Shown: one piece after another, positions 43,468 through 51,913 of the stretch
How the letters are laid out: each line of letters opens with the position of its first letter
How positions within the stretch are numbered: position 1 is the stretch's first letter
Source of the DNA: Stagnimonas aquatica
Lineage (GTDB): Bacteria; Pseudomonadota; Gammaproteobacteria; Nevskiales; Nevskiaceae
Length of the DNA: 64,000 nucleotides
Assembly: GCF_003730135.1 (NCBI RefSeq)
Contig: NZ_RJVO01000001.1
Coordinates: forward strand, 434,001 to 498,000
Reading direction: 5' to 3'
Position numbers and translations under genes: made by a program
Notes under the pieces: generated by a model
What the model was told of the DNA's origin: nothing
Seen by the model: only the letters and a program-made list of their open reading frames with translations
Databases searched by the model: none

Positions 43468-44298
43468 TTGACCATCACTCACGCCCAATGGGTTCTAGCA
43501 CGGCCCCAAGTTAAGCAAGTCGTCCTGGAGCAGGCACTGGGGTACTACAGACTTCGAGTCACTGTTGAGCTCGAGGTACGCGGCTACCCGGATCAACGCC
43601 GATTCGTTGTCAAAGACATGCAGCTTCGTGTCGAGGCCCGCAATCACGAGGCAATCGGTTTGCTCGGAACAGCATTTCCTGAGCACCCATTCATCATCGA
43701 AACCATGATGCATAGTTCACCGGCGAACTACTGCTTCGAGCTTTCGCTGACTGCTCGTCAGATCGGTCTTCTGGAGGAACTTAGAGCTGGAGGAGATCTC
43801 CATCTTTTCGTGTCCCTGCACGCCCTGACTTCAGAGAGTGATGTGACTTACTCCTGCAGCGACTCATTAATTTTCACAGTCCCTCAAAGCAACTGGATCA
43901 AGCAGCTCAACGACTCCAAGTTCACAGACGTACTGCTGGTCGAGGTTCCAATCGGCAGCCTGACACCAGCTCATTTGGTCACATTCTTGCAAAAGGCCCG
44001 CAACCAGATCGCCACAGCCGACTATCGCGGGGCGATAGCTACATGCCGGGCTGCCATGGAATTGCTTGCTGAGGGTGAGCAGAAGGAGGACCAGCAAGCC
44101 GTCTCTGGCTTTAAGGAGAACCCGCGAGGAATGTCGTCAGAGAATCGGCTTCGCCTTATTCGGCATGCCGCGAGGCACTACACACACTTGGCGAATCATG
44201 CAGATAGCGAATCTCTGAAGGCCAGCTACACCCTAAGGGATGCAGTGTTGTTGCTGACGTTAGCGACCGCCTTTTCGGCTCACCAACTTGATGCTTAA
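43468..44298 (+). CDS. unknown protein of a tRNA-Ser islet, beta domain plus helical domain
   Basis: A TTG start at 43468 is preferred because GGAG lies seven bases upstream; ATGs at 43405 and 43354 are in frame, but the region between them translates the terminator copy. The 276-residue product has an N-terminal beta-rich half (YYRLRVTVELEVRGY, CFELSLTARQIGLLEELRAG, DLHLFVSLHAL) and, after NWIKQLNDSKFTDVLLVEVP, a helical half (FLQKARNQIATADYRGAIAT, RLRLIRHAARHYTHLANHA). The helical half could be HEPN-like, but no catalytic motif is certain. Codon use is visibly less GC-rich than in the neighbours. No family is recognised. Horizontal acquisition is inferred from composition and flanking repeats. 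Confidence 0.7.
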   Translation: MTITHAQWVLARPQVKQVVLEQALGYYRLRVTVELEVRGYPDQRRFVVKDMQLRVEARNHEAIGLLGTAFPEHPFIIETMMHSSPANYCFELSLTARQIGLLEELRAGGDLHLFVSLHALTSESDVTYSCSDSLIFTVPQSNWIKQLNDSKFTDVLLVEVPIGSLTPAHLVTFLQKARNQIATADYRGAIATCRAAMELLAEGEQKEDQQAVSGFKENPRGMSSENRLRLIRHAARHYTHLANHADSESLKASYTLRDAVLLLTLATAFSAHQLDA

Positions 44299-44342
44299 CC
44301 GGCAGACTGGAAAGTCGAACTACGCGGAGTTAGGGCCGGGTA

Positions 44343-44370
44343 AAGCAAAACGCCCTCTTGCGAGGGCGTT
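44343..44370 (-). terminator. Rho-independent terminator of tRNA-Ser
   Basis: AACGCCCTC and GAGGGCGTT arms with a TTGC loop; on the minus strand TTTTGC follows. It lies 11 bases after the tRNA 3' end. Confidence 0.9.
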
Positions 44371-44380
44371 GTGTTTGACT

Positions 44381-44473
44381 TGGCGGACGAGGAGGGATTC
44401 GAACCCCCGTGCAGGGTCGCCCCCACCATCTGATTTCGAGTCAGCGCCGTTATGACCGCTTCGGTACCCGTCC
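44381..44473 (-). tRNA. tRNA-Ser(CGA)
   Basis: On the minus strand the molecule begins GGACGGGTACCGAAGCGG, has anticodon CGA in the loop CTCGAAA, a long variable arm (TGGTGGGGGCGACCCTGCA region) typical of serine tRNA, the T loop GGTTCGAATCC, an acceptor 3' strand CTCGTCC pairing with the 5' end, discriminator G and an encoded CCA. It reads serine codon UCG. It borders the islet gene at 43468. Confidence 0.97.
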
Positions 44474-44603
44474 AGTGGCGCGCATTTTAGCCGAAGCCGT
44501 CGGCGAGGGCGACCACATCGGCGTTTGCCATGGCTGTGATACGGTGGTGCGCAGAGGAAATTCACGCCGCCGAACGCCTAGACCAGAGCTGCGAACCCCG
44601 CCC

Positions 44604-46178
44604 ATGCCCGCCCCCGTCACCCGCTCTCGACTGCGCAGCCGCCTGCCTGCGGCGCTGTACGGCTGCGTGGCGCTGGCGACGCTGACCACCTGCTCGGAAC
44701 TGCGGCCGCCGCTGCTGGAACAGATCCGTGAGGACGGCGTGCTGAAGATCGCCTCCACCTACAGTCGCACCAGCTGCTACAGCGGCCCGACCGGGCTGAT
44801 CGGTTACGAATGCGAGCTGGCCCAGGGCTTGGCCAAAAGCCTGGGGGTGAGCGCCGAGATCAGCTTCAGCAACAGCCCCGCCGACGCCCTGCAGGCGGTG
44901 CTCGACGGCCGCGCGCACCTGGCGGCGGCCGGGCTCACGGTCAATTCCGAACGCCGCGACCGGGCGCGCTTCTCCTCGCCCATTGACCAAGTGGTGCCGC
45001 AACTGGTCTACCGCATCGGCAGCCCGCGCCCGAAATCGCTGGGCGAGCTGGACGGCCGGCTGCTGGTCTCCGAGGGCGGCAACCACGTCGCCCGGCTGCG
45101 GGCGCTGGCGCGCAGCTTTCCGCAGCTGAAGTGGGAGGCGACCACCGCCTACGACTCCGAAGATCTCTTGTTCCAGGTCGCCAGCGGCGAGCTGGACTAC
45201 ACCATCGCCAGCTCGGCGCTGGTGGCGATCAACCAGCGCTACTACCCGCGCCTGCGGGTGGCTTTCGATGTCGGCAATGCCGAGGACATCGCCTTCGCCT
45301 TCGCGCCCGGGCGTGACACCTCGCTCTACGACGCCGCACAGGACTATCTCGCACGCCTGCCGCCGCGCAACCTGGCGCGGCTGCATGACCGCTACTACGG
45401 CCATGTCGAAGAGGTGGACTACTTCAGCGCGGTGCAGATCGCCAACCACATGCGCAGCCGCCTGCCGCGCCTGCGCGGCTATTTCGAGCAGTCGGCCAAT
45501 CGCCACGGCCTGGACTGGCGCCTGCTCGCGGCCATCGGTTACCAGGAATCGCACTGGGACAGCAGCGCCCAGAGCCGCACCGGGGTGCGCGGGGTGATGA
45601 TGCTGACCAACGACACCGCCACCCGCTACAAGGTCGCCAATCGCGAAGACCCGGAGCAGAGCATCGAGGGCGGCGCGCGGGTGCTGGCCGACATCCTGCG
45701 CGGCATCCCCGAGGAGGTGCCGGAGCCCGACCGCAGCTGGATGGCTCTGGCCGCCTACAACCAGGGCCTGGGGCACCTGCTCGACGCCCGTGAGCTGACC
45801 GCCCAGCGCGGCGGCGATTCCGCCCACTGGCTGGACGTGCGCGACGTGTTCCCGCTGCTGTCGCGGCCGCGCTGGTACCAGCAGACCAAGTACGGCTACA
45901 CCCGGGGCCGCGAGGCGGTGGACTTCGTCACCAACGTCCGCGCCTACTACGACATCATCAGCTGGCTCACTTCCGGCGCGCCGGTGCTGCCGCCACCGCC
46001 GCTGCGGCTGGAGCAGAAGCTGCGAGTGGCCGACAGCAGCCTGCCCGCCAACGATCCGCTGCTGCCGGAGGCGCTGGACGGCTCGCCGCTCGACACACCC
46101 GCCGATCCCGCTGCGGAGGCACTCGCGCCGGGGCCGGCCGAGTCTGCTGGCAGCCCCGAAGCCCGTCCGGCCAGCTGA
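44604..46178 (+). CDS. mltF: membrane-bound lytic murein transglycosylase MltF
   Basis: MltF cleaves peptidoglycan glycan strands with 1,6-anhydro product formation at the outer membrane. The 524-residue protein has a signal region (LYGCVALATLTTC, a possible lipobox), an N-terminal periplasmic substrate-binding-like domain (residues 35-270, with ADALQAVLDGRAHLAAAGLT) and a C-terminal SLT domain with catalytic Glu315 in GYQESHWDS, TGVRGVMMLTNDTA near 325-338 and AAYNQGLGHLLDAR near 391-404. The tail after residue 460 is Pro/Ala-rich and longer than in E. coli. Confidence 0.94.
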   Translation: MPAPVTRSRLRSRLPAALYGCVALATLTTCSELRPPLLEQIREDGVLKIASTYSRTSCYSGPTGLIGYECELAQGLAKSLGVSAEISFSNSPADALQAVLDGRAHLAAAGLTVNSERRDRARFSSPIDQVVPQLVYRIGSPRPKSLGELDGRLLVSEGGNHVARLRALARSFPQLKWEATTAYDSEDLLFQVASGELDYTIASSALVAINQRYYPRLRVAFDVGNAEDIAFAFAPGRDTSLYDAAQDYLARLPPRNLARLHDRYYGHVEEVDYFSAVQIANHMRSRLPRLRGYFEQSANRHGLDWRLLAAIGYQESHWDSSAQSRTGVRGVMMLTNDTATRYKVANREDPEQSIEGGARVLADILRGIPEEVPEPDRSWMALAAYNQGLGHLLDARELTAQRGGDSAHWLDVRDVFPLLSRPRWYQQTKYGYTRGREAVDFVTNVRAYYDIISWLTSGAPVLPPPPLRLEQKLRVADSSLPANDPLLPEALDGSPLDTPADPAAEALAPGPAESAGSPEARPAS

Positions 46179-46210
46179 GTGCGGCCGTCGTCCCCGCGGA
46201 TAGTCTGCCC

Positions 46211-46903
46211 ATGAAAGTGATCCTGTTCGGCGCCAGCGGCATGGTCGGCCAGGGCGTGCTGCGCGAATGCCTGCTCGACAACGGCGTCAGCGCGGTGCTG
46301 TCGCTGGTACGCCGCCCCGGGCTGACGGTGCATCCCAAGCTGCACGAACTGGTCTGCGCCGACTTCCACGACTACAGGCCGCTGGAGTCGCAGCTGGCTG
46401 GCTACGAGGCCTGCTTCTTCTGCCTGGGCGTCTCCTCCGGTGGCATGGACGAGGCGCGCTACCGTCGGCTCAGCTACGAGCTGACCCTGGCCGCCGCGCA
46501 AACCCTGGCGCGGCTGAATCCGCAGATGGTGTTCGTCTACGTTTCCGGCATGGGCACCGACAGCAGCGAGCGCGGCGCCAGCATGTGGGCGCGGGTGAAG
46601 GGCGCGACCGAGAACGCCCTGCTGCGCCTGCCGTTTGCGGCCACCTACCTGTTCCGGCCCGCCGGCATCCGGCCACTGCACGGCATCCGCTCCAAGACCC
46701 CGGCCTACTACTGGGGCTACGTGCTGATGGCGCCGCTGCTACCGCTGTTGCAGCGCTGGGCGCCGGGGCTGATGACCAGTACCGAGGAAGTCGGCCGCGC
46801 CATGCTGCGGGTGGTCCGGGAGCGACCGGCGCGGCCGATACTCGAAGCCCGCGACATCGCCGCGCTCGGCCGTGGCGAACCTTTGCCGGCAGCGCGGTCT
46901 TAG
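46211..46903 (+). CDS. NAD(P)-binding protein (atypical SDR/epimerase-like)
   Basis: A 230-residue Rossmann protein beginning KVILFGASGMVGQGVLREC, with the GxSGxVG dinucleotide motif. CFFCLGVSSGGMDEARYRR near residues 71-89 and VFVYVSGMGTDSSERG near 105-120 follow the pattern of YbjT/epimerase-like atypical SDRs. Catalytic YxxxK is not conserved (WARVKGATE occupies the place). Substrate unknown. It starts 32 bases after mltF and is followed by the two-component genes. Confidence 0.82.
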   Translation: MKVILFGASGMVGQGVLRECLLDNGVSAVLSLVRRPGLTVHPKLHELVCADFHDYRPLESQLAGYEACFFCLGVSSGGMDEARYRRLSYELTLAAAQTLARLNPQMVFVYVSGMGTDSSERGASMWARVKGATENALLRLPFAATYLFRPAGIRPLHGIRSKTPAYYWGYVLMAPLLPLLQRWAPGLMTSTEEVGRAMLRVVRERPARPILEARDIAALGRGEPLPAARS

Positions 46904-46930
46904 TCCGCCATCCGCCATCCGCAAATCAGA

Positions 46931-47590
46931 ATGCGCCTGCTGCTCGCCGAGGATGATCCCGACATCGGAGCCGCCGCCGTCCGTGGCCTGGCGCAGCGCG
47001 GCTTCGCGGTGGACTGGGTGAAAGACGGCCCCAGCGCGCTCACCGCCCTGGCCAGCGGCGAGCACTTCGACGCCCTGCTGCTCGATCTCGGCCTGCCCGG
47101 ACTCGATGGTCATGACGTGCTGCGGCGGCTGCGCGCCGAGGGCCGCGAGCTGCCGGTGCTGGTGCTCACCGCCCGCGACGCGGTCAGCGACAAGGTTCGC
47201 GGCCTCGACGAGGGCGCCGACGACTATCTGGTCAAGCCCTTCGACCTCGACGAACTGGCCGCCCGCCTGCGCGCCCTGGTGCGTCGGCGCGGCGGCCGCG
47301 CCGGGCCGCGCATCGTCCACCGCGAGCTGGAGCTGGACCCGGCCCAGCACCGCCTGACCCAGGCCGGGGTCGAGGTACCGCTGTCGCCGCGCGAGTTCGC
47401 GATCCTGCATGCGCTGATGGAGCGGCCCGGCCAGGTGCTATCGCGCCAGCAACTGGAAGAGCGCCTGTACAGCTGGGACAGCAGCATCGAGAGCAATGCC
47501 GTCGACGTGCACCTGCACGCCCTGCGCCGGAAGCTGGGCAGCGGCCTGATCCTCAACGTCCGTGGCGTCGGCTGGCGCCTGCCGCCGTGA
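46931..47590 (+). CDS. OmpR-family response regulator (QseB/PmrA-like)
   Basis: A 219-residue regulator. The receiver domain has MRLLLAEDDPDIG with the acidic pair, phosphorylated Asp52 in LLLDLGLPG, Thr in VLVLTARD near 79 and Lys in DDYLVKPFDL near 101. The C-terminal winged helix has LSPREFAILHALMERPG near 150-166 and SNAVDVHLHALRRKLG near 190-205. The stop overlaps the kinase GTG start (GTGA), so the pair is coupled. Confidence 0.95.
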   Translation: MRLLLAEDDPDIGAAAVRGLAQRGFAVDWVKDGPSALTALASGEHFDALLLDLGLPGLDGHDVLRRLRAEGRELPVLVLTARDAVSDKVRGLDEGADDYLVKPFDLDELAARLRALVRRRGGRAGPRIVHRELELDPAQHRLTQAGVEVPLSPREFAILHALMERPGQVLSRQQLEERLYSWDSSIESNAVDVHLHALRRKLGSGLILNVRGVGWRLPP

Positions 47591-48909
47591 GTACAGATGC
47601 GACACCCTTGCTCGGCTCACTGCGCGCGCGCCTGCTCGCCGGGCTGCTGGGCGGCCTGCTACTGGCGGCCCTGCTGGTCGCCGCCCTGCTCTACCGCATC
47701 ACCCTGCGCGAAGCCAACGAGGTGTTCGACCAGCACCTGCGCGATACCGCGCTGAGCCTGCGCGACCAGATGTTTGCCGGCCCGTTCGCGCCGCAGCCGG
47801 AGCTGTCGGCGCAGGACCGCGCGGCCGATCTCGCCGTGCAGGTGTTCAGCCTCGACGGCGTGCGGGTCTACCTCTCACAGCCGCACAGCGTGCTGCCGGG
47901 CCTGACCACCCTGGGCTATTCCGATGTCGAGACCCGCGAGGGCCGCTGGCGCGTCTACGGCGTGCGCACGCCACTGCACGTGATCCAGGTGGCGCAGCCG
48001 ACCGCAGTCCGCGAGGAGCGCGCGGCGCGACTGGCGCTGCGCGTGCTCGCCGTCTTCGCGCTGCTGGTGCCGCTGCTGGCGGCGCTGATCTGGGGGATCG
48101 TCGGTCGCGGGCTGCGGCCGCTGCGCGCGCTCGCCGCCCAGGTCGAGGCGCGTCCGGCCGAGGCGCTGGAGCCGCTGCCGCAGACCGGCCTGCCCAGCGA
48201 GGCGCAGCCGCTGGTGCAGGCTCTCAACGGCCAGTTGCGACGGCTGGCCGGCCTGCTGGAAAGCGAGCGCGCCTTCCTCGCCGATGCCGCCCACGAATTG
48301 CGCACGCCGCTGACCGCCCTGCGCCTGCAGGTGCAGGCGCTACAGGGCGCGCCGGAAGCCGAACGCGCCGCCGCCGGCACCGCCATCCTCGCCGGCATCG
48401 ACCGCGCCAGCCGGCTGATCGAACAGCTGCTGGCACTGGCGCGGCAGGAGCAACTGCCGGCGCCGGAGCCGCGCACCATCGCCTTGCACGAGCTACCGCC
48501 GGCGGCAATCGCCGACCTGCTGCCGCTGGCCGACGCCAAGCAGATCGAATTGGGCTACGGGGTGGCACAGCCCTGCACCCTGCTGGGCGATGCCGAGGCG
48601 CTGAGCCTGGCGCTGCGCAACCTGATCGACAACGCCATCCGCTACACGCCGGTCGGCGGACGCGTCGAGCTTGGCGTGCAGTGCGTCGATGGCCAACCCG
48701 AGCTGTGGGTCAGCGACAGCGGCCCGGGCATCCCCGAGGCGGAACGCGAACGGGTGCTGCGCCGCTTCTACCGGCTGCCAGGCAGCCCCGCCGAGGGCAG
48801 CGGACTCGGTCTCGCGCTGGTCAGCCGCATCGCCCAGCGACACGGCGCGCAGCTGTGCCTGGATCAGGGCGCGCTGGGCGGGCTGAGAGTGCGGTTGCGG
48901 TTCCGCTGA
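47587..48909 (+). CDS. two-component sensor histidine kinase (QseC/TctE-like)
   Basis: A 440-residue inner-membrane kinase starting with GTG inside the regulator stop. It has membrane segments at about residues 13-37 (LLAGLLGGLLLAALLVAALL) and 148-171, a periplasmic domain of about 110 residues, a HisKA domain with His236 in ADAAHELRTPLTAL, and a HATPase domain with NLIDNAIRYTP near 346-356, DSGPGIPEAE near 378 and GSGLGLALVSRI near 401-412. The short periplasmic domain resembles TctE/QseC sensors. The signal is unknown. Confidence 0.95.
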   Translation: MSTDATPLLGSLRARLLAGLLGGLLLAALLVAALLYRITLREANEVFDQHLRDTALSLRDQMFAGPFAPQPELSAQDRAADLAVQVFSLDGVRVYLSQPHSVLPGLTTLGYSDVETREGRWRVYGVRTPLHVIQVAQPTAVREERAARLALRVLAVFALLVPLLAALIWGIVGRGLRPLRALAAQVEARPAEALEPLPQTGLPSEAQPLVQALNGQLRRLAGLLESERAFLADAAHELRTPLTALRLQVQALQGAPEAERAAAGTAILAGIDRASRLIEQLLALARQEQLPAPEPRTIALHELPPAAIADLLPLADAKQIELGYGVAQPCTLLGDAEALSLALRNLIDNAIRYTPVGGRVELGVQCVDGQPELWVSDSGPGIPEAERERVLRRFYRLPGSPAEGSGLGLALVSRIAQRHGAQLCLDQGALGGLRVRLRFR

Positions 48910-49014
48910 GCTGGGGCGCCAGTGGCGCAGAACAGGCCGAGGGCCGACAGCGCCAGGCGCGCTGCAACGCCGACGGCGATTGACAAGCCGGCAGGCCAGT
49001 CGATACTCGCCGGT

Positions 49015-49620
49015 ATGTCTGCCGCCCGCCAACCCGATGTCACCCGCCAGCGCTTGCTGGAATGCGCCTTCGACGAGATCCACAAGCGCGGCTTCCGCAG
49101 CGCCAGTCTCGACGCCATTCTCGACAAGGCGGGGGTTACCAAGGGCGCGCTCTACCACCACTTCGATAACAAGAACGCGCTCGGCTACGCGGTGCTCGAT
49201 GAGCTGGTGCGGCCTTACATGCAGGCGCAGTGGGAGCCGCTGCGGACCGCCGACGACCCGGTGAGCGCGGCGGTCGCCGGGCTGCGCAAGCGCCGCGAGA
49301 AGCTGCGCGAGCGCCTGCTCGCCTATGGCTGCCCGTTCAACAACTTGGCGCAGGAGATGTCGCCGCACGACGAGGGCTTCCGCAGCCGCCTGCAAGGCAT
49401 CCTCAGCGAATGGATCGGCGCCTACGCCGAGGCCCTGGCGCGCGGCCAGGCCCTGGGCAAGGTGCGCGCCGACCTCAATGTGCCGGCGGCGGCGGTGTTC
49501 ATCGTCTCCGCCATCGAAGGGCTGATCGGCATGGCCAAGACCGCTCAGAGCGGAGTCCTGTACGACGAGGGACTGCGCGGCTTGATCGAGTACCTGGAAC
49601 GCCTGCGTCCGGCGGACTGA
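49015..49620 (+). CDS. TetR/AcrR-family transcriptional regulator
   Basis: A 201-residue repressor. The start MSAARQPDVTRQRLLE at 49015 places the HTH (SLDAILDKAGVTKGALYHHF) at about residues 28-47. The C-terminal ligand domain contains GCPFNNLAQEMSPHDEGFR, a pattern of the TetR subgroup that controls alkene or aldehyde reductase-type genes, but no such target is next to it. It lies 159 bases upstream of metK in the same direction; whether it controls metK is not shown. Confidence 0.9.
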   Translation: MSAARQPDVTRQRLLECAFDEIHKRGFRSASLDAILDKAGVTKGALYHHFDNKNALGYAVLDELVRPYMQAQWEPLRTADDPVSAAVAGLRKRREKLRERLLAYGCPFNNLAQEMSPHDEGFRSRLQGILSEWIGAYAEALARGQALGKVRADLNVPAAAVFIVSAIEGLIGMAKTAQSGVLYDEGLRGLIEYLERLRPAD

Positions 49621-49700
49621 AGCCGCCTCCGCGAACCCCCTCCGCTGCCACGCCAGTGTCGCGTGGACGGCGCACACTCGCGCCGGGGGGCGACCGGCTT

Positions 49701-49706
49701 TAAAAT
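49701..49706 (+). promoter_or_regulatory. probable -10 box of metK
   Basis: TAAAAT (five of six matches) lies 16 bases upstream of the 19-bp element at 49722. No good -35 box is seen, which would fit a promoter that needs an activator or an extended contact. Transcription would start near 49713. Confidence 0.35.
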
Positions 49707-49721
49707 AGCCAGCTATCCGCC

Positions 49722-49740
49722 TATCCGCATAGACAGATAT
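49722..49740 (+). promoter_or_regulatory. 19-bp element shared with ahcY (putative SAM/SAH operator), metK copy
   Basis: TATCCGCATAGACAGATAT lies 40 bases before the metK start. It matches the ahcY copy in 16 of 19 positions, the differences all falling in the right half. A partial extra copy of the left half (TATCCGCC) lies just upstream. Position downstream of the -10 box suits repression. Confidence 0.65.
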
Positions 49741-49779
49741 TCCTCCTTCCGCCGGACATCCTCTGGAGCAGCAACCCCG

Positions 49780-50997
49780 ATGAGCGAGTACCTCTTCACT
49801 TCCGAATCCGTTTCCGAAGGCCACCCCGACAAGCTGGCCGACCAGATCTCGGACGCCGTTCTCGACGCCATCCTGGCCCAGGACAAGAAGGCGCGCGTCG
49901 CCTGCGAAACGCTGGTGAAGACCGGTGTCGCCATCGTCGCCGGCGAAGTCACCACCAGCGCCTGGGTCGACCTGGAACAACTGGTGCGCAAGGTCATCAG
50001 CGATGTCGGCTACAACAGCTCCGACGTCGGCTTTGACGGCGCCACCTGCGGTATCCTCAACATCATTGGCAAGCAGTCGCCCGACATCAACATGGGCGTC
50101 GACGGCACCGCCAAGAAGCCCAAGGCGCCCGAGGAAATCGGCGCCGGCGACCAGGGCCTGATGTTCGGCTACGCCTGCGACGAGACCAAGGAGCTGATGC
50201 CGGCGCCGATCTACTACAGCCACCGCCTGGTCGAGCAGCAGTCGAAGATCCGCAAGGCCAAGAAGGGCGGCCTGCCCTGGCTGCGCCCGGACGCCAAGAG
50301 CCAGGTCACCCTGCGCTACAAGGACGGCGAGGCGGTGGGTGTCGATGCCGTGGTGCTGTCCACCCAGCACAGCCCGGACATCAAGCTCAAGGACCTGCGC
50401 GAGGCGGTGATGGAATCCATCATCAAGCCGGTGATCCCCGCCAAGTGGATCACCAAGTCCACCAAGTTCCACATCAACCCGACCGGCAATTTCGTGATCG
50501 GCGGCCCGGTGGGCGACTGCGGCCTGACCGGCCGCAAGATCATCGTCGACACCTACGGCGGCTGGGCCCGTCACGGTGGCGGCGCGTTCTCCGGCAAGGA
50601 CCCGTCCAAGGTGGACCGCAGCGCCGCCTACGCCGCCCGCTACGTCGCCAAGAACATCGTCGCCGCCGGCCTCGCCAGCCGCTGCGAGGTGCAGGTGAGC
50701 TACGCCATCGGCGTCGCCGAGCCGACCTCGATCTTCGTCACCAGCTTCGGCACCGGCAAGGTCTCCGACGCGGTGCTGGAAAAGCTGGTGCGCAAGAACT
50801 TCGACCTGCGTCCGGGCGGCATCATCAAGATGCTCGACCTGATCCACCCGATGTACCAGGCCACCGCCAGCTACGGCCACTTCGGCCGCGCGCCCTACGA
50901 GATCAAGGGCGCCAACGGCGAGAAGTACACCGCCTTCTCCTGGGAGAAGACCGACAAGGCCGAACTGCTGAAGAGCGAGACCAAGAAGCTGAAGTAA
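49780..50997 (+). CDS. metK: S-adenosylmethionine synthetase
   Basis: MetK makes SAM from methionine and ATP in the cytoplasm. The 405-residue protein starts [19 protein letters not shown] (His and Asp of the ATP/Mg site), and has [12 protein letters not shown] near residues 124-135 (the GxGDQGxMFGYA signature), [18 protein letters not shown] near 268-285 and the K+/Mg loop. The start at 49780 was chosen from the family N-terminus. The leader holds the shared 19-bp element; no SAM riboswitch is visible. It has its own terminator. Confidence 0.98.
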   Translation: MSEYLFTSESVSEGHPDKLADQISDAVLDAILAQDKKARVACETLVKTGVAIVAGEVTTSAWVDLEQLVRKVISDVGYNSSDVGFDGATCGILNIIGKQSPDINMGVDGTAKKPKAPEEIGAGDQGLMFGYACDETKELMPAPIYYSHRLVEQQSKIRKAKKGGLPWLRPDAKSQVTLRYKDGEAVGVDAVVLSTQHSPDIKLKDLREAVMESIIKPVIPAKWITKSTKFHINPTGNFVIGGPVGDCGLTGRKIIVDTYGGWARHGGGAFSGKDPSKVDRSAAYAARYVAKNIVAAGLASRCEVQVSYAIGVAEPTSIFVTSFGTGKVSDAVLEKLVRKNFDLRPGGIIKMLDLIHPMYQATASYGHFGRAPYEIKGANGEKYTAFSWEKTDKAELLKSETKKLK

Positions 50998-51020
50998 GCT
51001 GCCGCCAGGCCGCGCAAACG

Positions 51021-51043
51021 AGCCGTCGCAAGACGGCTTTTTT
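51021..51043 (+). terminator. Rho-independent terminator of metK
   Basis: AGCCGTC and GACGGCT arms with a GCAA loop are followed by TTTTTT, 24 bases after the metK stop. Confidence 0.93.
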
Positions 51044-51079
51044 GTGCCTGCCATTCCTATCCGCAAGCCGACGACGGTC

Positions 51080-51913
51080 ATGAGCGAAGAAGACGTATTG
51101 ATCCTACGCGCCGCCGACGGCGCCCAGGCACGGCTGCATCGGCACGGCGGCCATCTGCTGTCCTGGATTCCGGCCGGCGAATCGGAAGACCGGCTCTACC
51201 TGAGCCCGCTTTCCCAGGCCGCGCCCGGCGTCGCGATCCGGGGTGGCGTGCCGGTGATCTTTCCGCAGTTCGCCGGCGAGGGGCCGCTGCCCAAGCACGG
51301 CTTTGCCCGCAGCGCGCGCTGGTCGGTGCAGAGCGCGGCGCCGGCCTCGGCGACGCTGGTTCTGGAGGACAACGCCGAAACCCGCGCGCGCTGGCCACAG
51401 GCATTCAGTCTGCAATTGCAGGTGCTGATCGGCGGCGACACGCTGGAAATCCGCTTCTCGGTGCGCAACACCGGCACGCAGGCATTCCGCTTCACCGCCG
51501 CGCTGCATACCTACCTGCGCGTCAACGAGATCGCGGAGGTGGCGCTGCGGGGCCTGCAAGGCCTGCGTTACCGCGATTCCGCCGGCGGCGGTATTGAGCG
51601 GCAGGAGCAGTCCTCGGCCGTGCGCTTCGACGGCGAAGTTGATCGCATCTACTTCGACGCCCCGTCACAACTGCGGCTGCGCGATGGCCGGCAAGCCCTG
51701 GAAGTGCGCCAGAGCGGCTTCACCGACACGGTGGTCTGGAATCCGGGTGCGACCAAGGCCGCCGCGCTGGCCGATCTGCCGGCCGGCGACGACCGGCGCT
51801 TCGTCTGCGTGGAAGCCGCCTGCGTCGGTAACCCGGTTCTGCTCGCGTCCGGCGCGAGCTGGCACGCCAGCCAGACCCTGCGCGCCCTGGCGGGCGGCGA
51901 TCAGGTGCAGTAG
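51080..51913 (+). CDS. D-hexose-6-phosphate mutarotase (YeaD-like aldose epimerase family)
   Basis: A 277-residue cytoplasmic enzyme of the galactose-mutarotase fold. Motifs are LSPLSQAAPGVAIRGGVPVI near residues 43-62, FAGEGPLPKHGFARSARW near 66-83 (the catalytic His/Arg region), AALHTYLRVNEI near 156-167 and FTDTVVWNP near 214-222. It interconverts anomers of glucose-6-phosphate in relatives. The start at 51080 is the first ATG behind the metK terminator. Its end overlaps the end of the convergent UbiA gene by 13 bases. Confidence 0.93.
   Translation: MSEEDVLILRAADGAQARLHRHGGHLLSWIPAGESEDRLYLSPLSQAAPGVAIRGGVPVIFPQFAGEGPLPKHGFARSARWSVQSAAPASATLVLEDNAETRARWPQAFSLQLQVLIGGDTLEIRFSVRNTGTQAFRFTAALHTYLRVNEIAEVALRGLQGLRYRDSAGGGIERQEQSSAVRFDGEVDRIYFDAPSQLRLRDGRQALEVRQSGFTDTVVWNPGATKAAALADLPAGDDRRFVCVEAACVGNPVLLASGASWHASQTLRALAGGDQVQ

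Noticed and set aside
44409-44603. Extended N-terminus of the MltF gene through the tRNA-Ser region
   Set aside because: The frame is open but it crosses the tRNA on the opposite strand and places the signal peptide internally. The ATG at 44604 puts the signal at the N-terminus.
49015-49620. The TetR gene as the regulator of the metK/ahcY element
   Set aside because: It is next to metK but points towards it, and its subgroup is not linked with methionine control. There is no evidence that it binds the 19-bp element.
49690-49780. Possible SAM riboswitch in the metK leader
   Set aside because: The leader is only about 70 bases, has no conserved SAM-I/II/III core and no terminator or SD-hiding hairpin. 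A protein operator fits better.
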